A DNA stretch of 6,185 nt from Gallionellaceae bacterium (GTDB lineage Bacteria > Pseudomonadota > Gammaproteobacteria > Burkholderiales > Gallionellaceae), in contig JAUYFR010000299.1 of the NCBI GenBank assembly GCA_030690855.1, positions 1 to 6,185 of the forward strand. Reading direction: 5' to 3'. The translations under genes and the position numbers were made by a program. Below, in pieces: positions 6,137 to 6,185 of this stretch. Below the pieces are notes generated by a model. It saw nothing but the letters and a program-made list of their open reading frames with translations. It did no database searches and was not told the DNA's origin. The first letter of the stretch is position 1, and the number at the start of each line of letters is the position of its first letter.

Positions 6137-6165
6137 AGTATACACAAAATGTGTTAATATTCTAA
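6137..6165 (-). promoter_or_regulatory. Candidate sigma70 promoter of dsbA
   Basis: On the minus strand, TTAGAA (6160-6165, four of six -35 matches) and TATACT (6137-6142, five of six -10 matches) are separated by exactly 17 bases. The predicted transcript start near 6130 leaves a leader of about 42 bases before the dsbA ATG. The spacer carries a 13-base palindrome (6142-6154) that could be an operator. Confidence 0.55.
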
Positions 6166-6185
6166 AATAAATTTTTGATTTAAAT

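Noticed and set aside
6089..6145. Longer dsbA frame starting at the ATG at 6145
   Set aside because: It would put 19 polar residues before the signal peptide, has no ribosome binding site, and overlaps the predicted promoter. The ATG at 6088 has a strong AAGGAG.

Overview
The window reads as an ordinary chromosomal stretch of a Gram-negative proteobacterium, most likely a betaproteobacterium of moderate GC content. The basis is the gene set: a MidA-like methyltransferase next to a pteridine reductase and ttcA, and a periplasmic DsbA followed by a short-chain dehydrogenase (SDR). Two secreted or lipid-anchored envelope proteins are also present. A Gallionellaceae/Nitrosomonadales-type host is only a guess. 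I see no phage, integrase, CRISPR array, tRNA or rRNA.

Layout. At the left edge (1-149, minus) is the first 49 codons of a secreted protein with a clear signal peptide and ribosome binding site. After a 130-base AT-rich gap comes a minus-strand MidA/NDUFAF7-family methyltransferase (280-1434). It is transcribed away from a pteridine reductase of the FolM/PTR1 type (1480-2220, plus). Only 45 bases separate their start codons, and a perfect TATAAT lies in that gap. Next on the plus strand is ttcA (2284-3129), encoding the tRNA 2-thiocytidine-32 synthetase, preceded by a perfect 8-bp hairpin. Then comes a 425-residue lipoprotein (3214-4491) with a duplicated helical segment and a C-terminal coiled coil. 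Between the convergent ends of the lipoprotein and the next gene is a two-armed palindromic element (4551-4619) with the form of a REPIN (two inverted GTAG-headed REP sequences). The right end is a minus-strand pair, dsbA (5465-6088) followed by a classical SDR (4653-5426). They are probably co-transcribed from a sigma70-like promoter at 6137-6165 that carries a 13-base palindrome in its spacer.

The genes do not form one pathway. The midA/pteridine reductase/ttcA part is housekeeping: protein methylation, pterin or folate reduction and tRNA thiolation. The dsbA part is envelope disulfide formation plus an NAD(P)H oxidoreductase of unknown substrate. The points most worth a second look are the REPIN-like element, the duplicated lipoprotein that has no OmpA-type peptidoglycan-binding domain, and the palindrome in the dsbA promoter. 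I found no convincing undescribed system.
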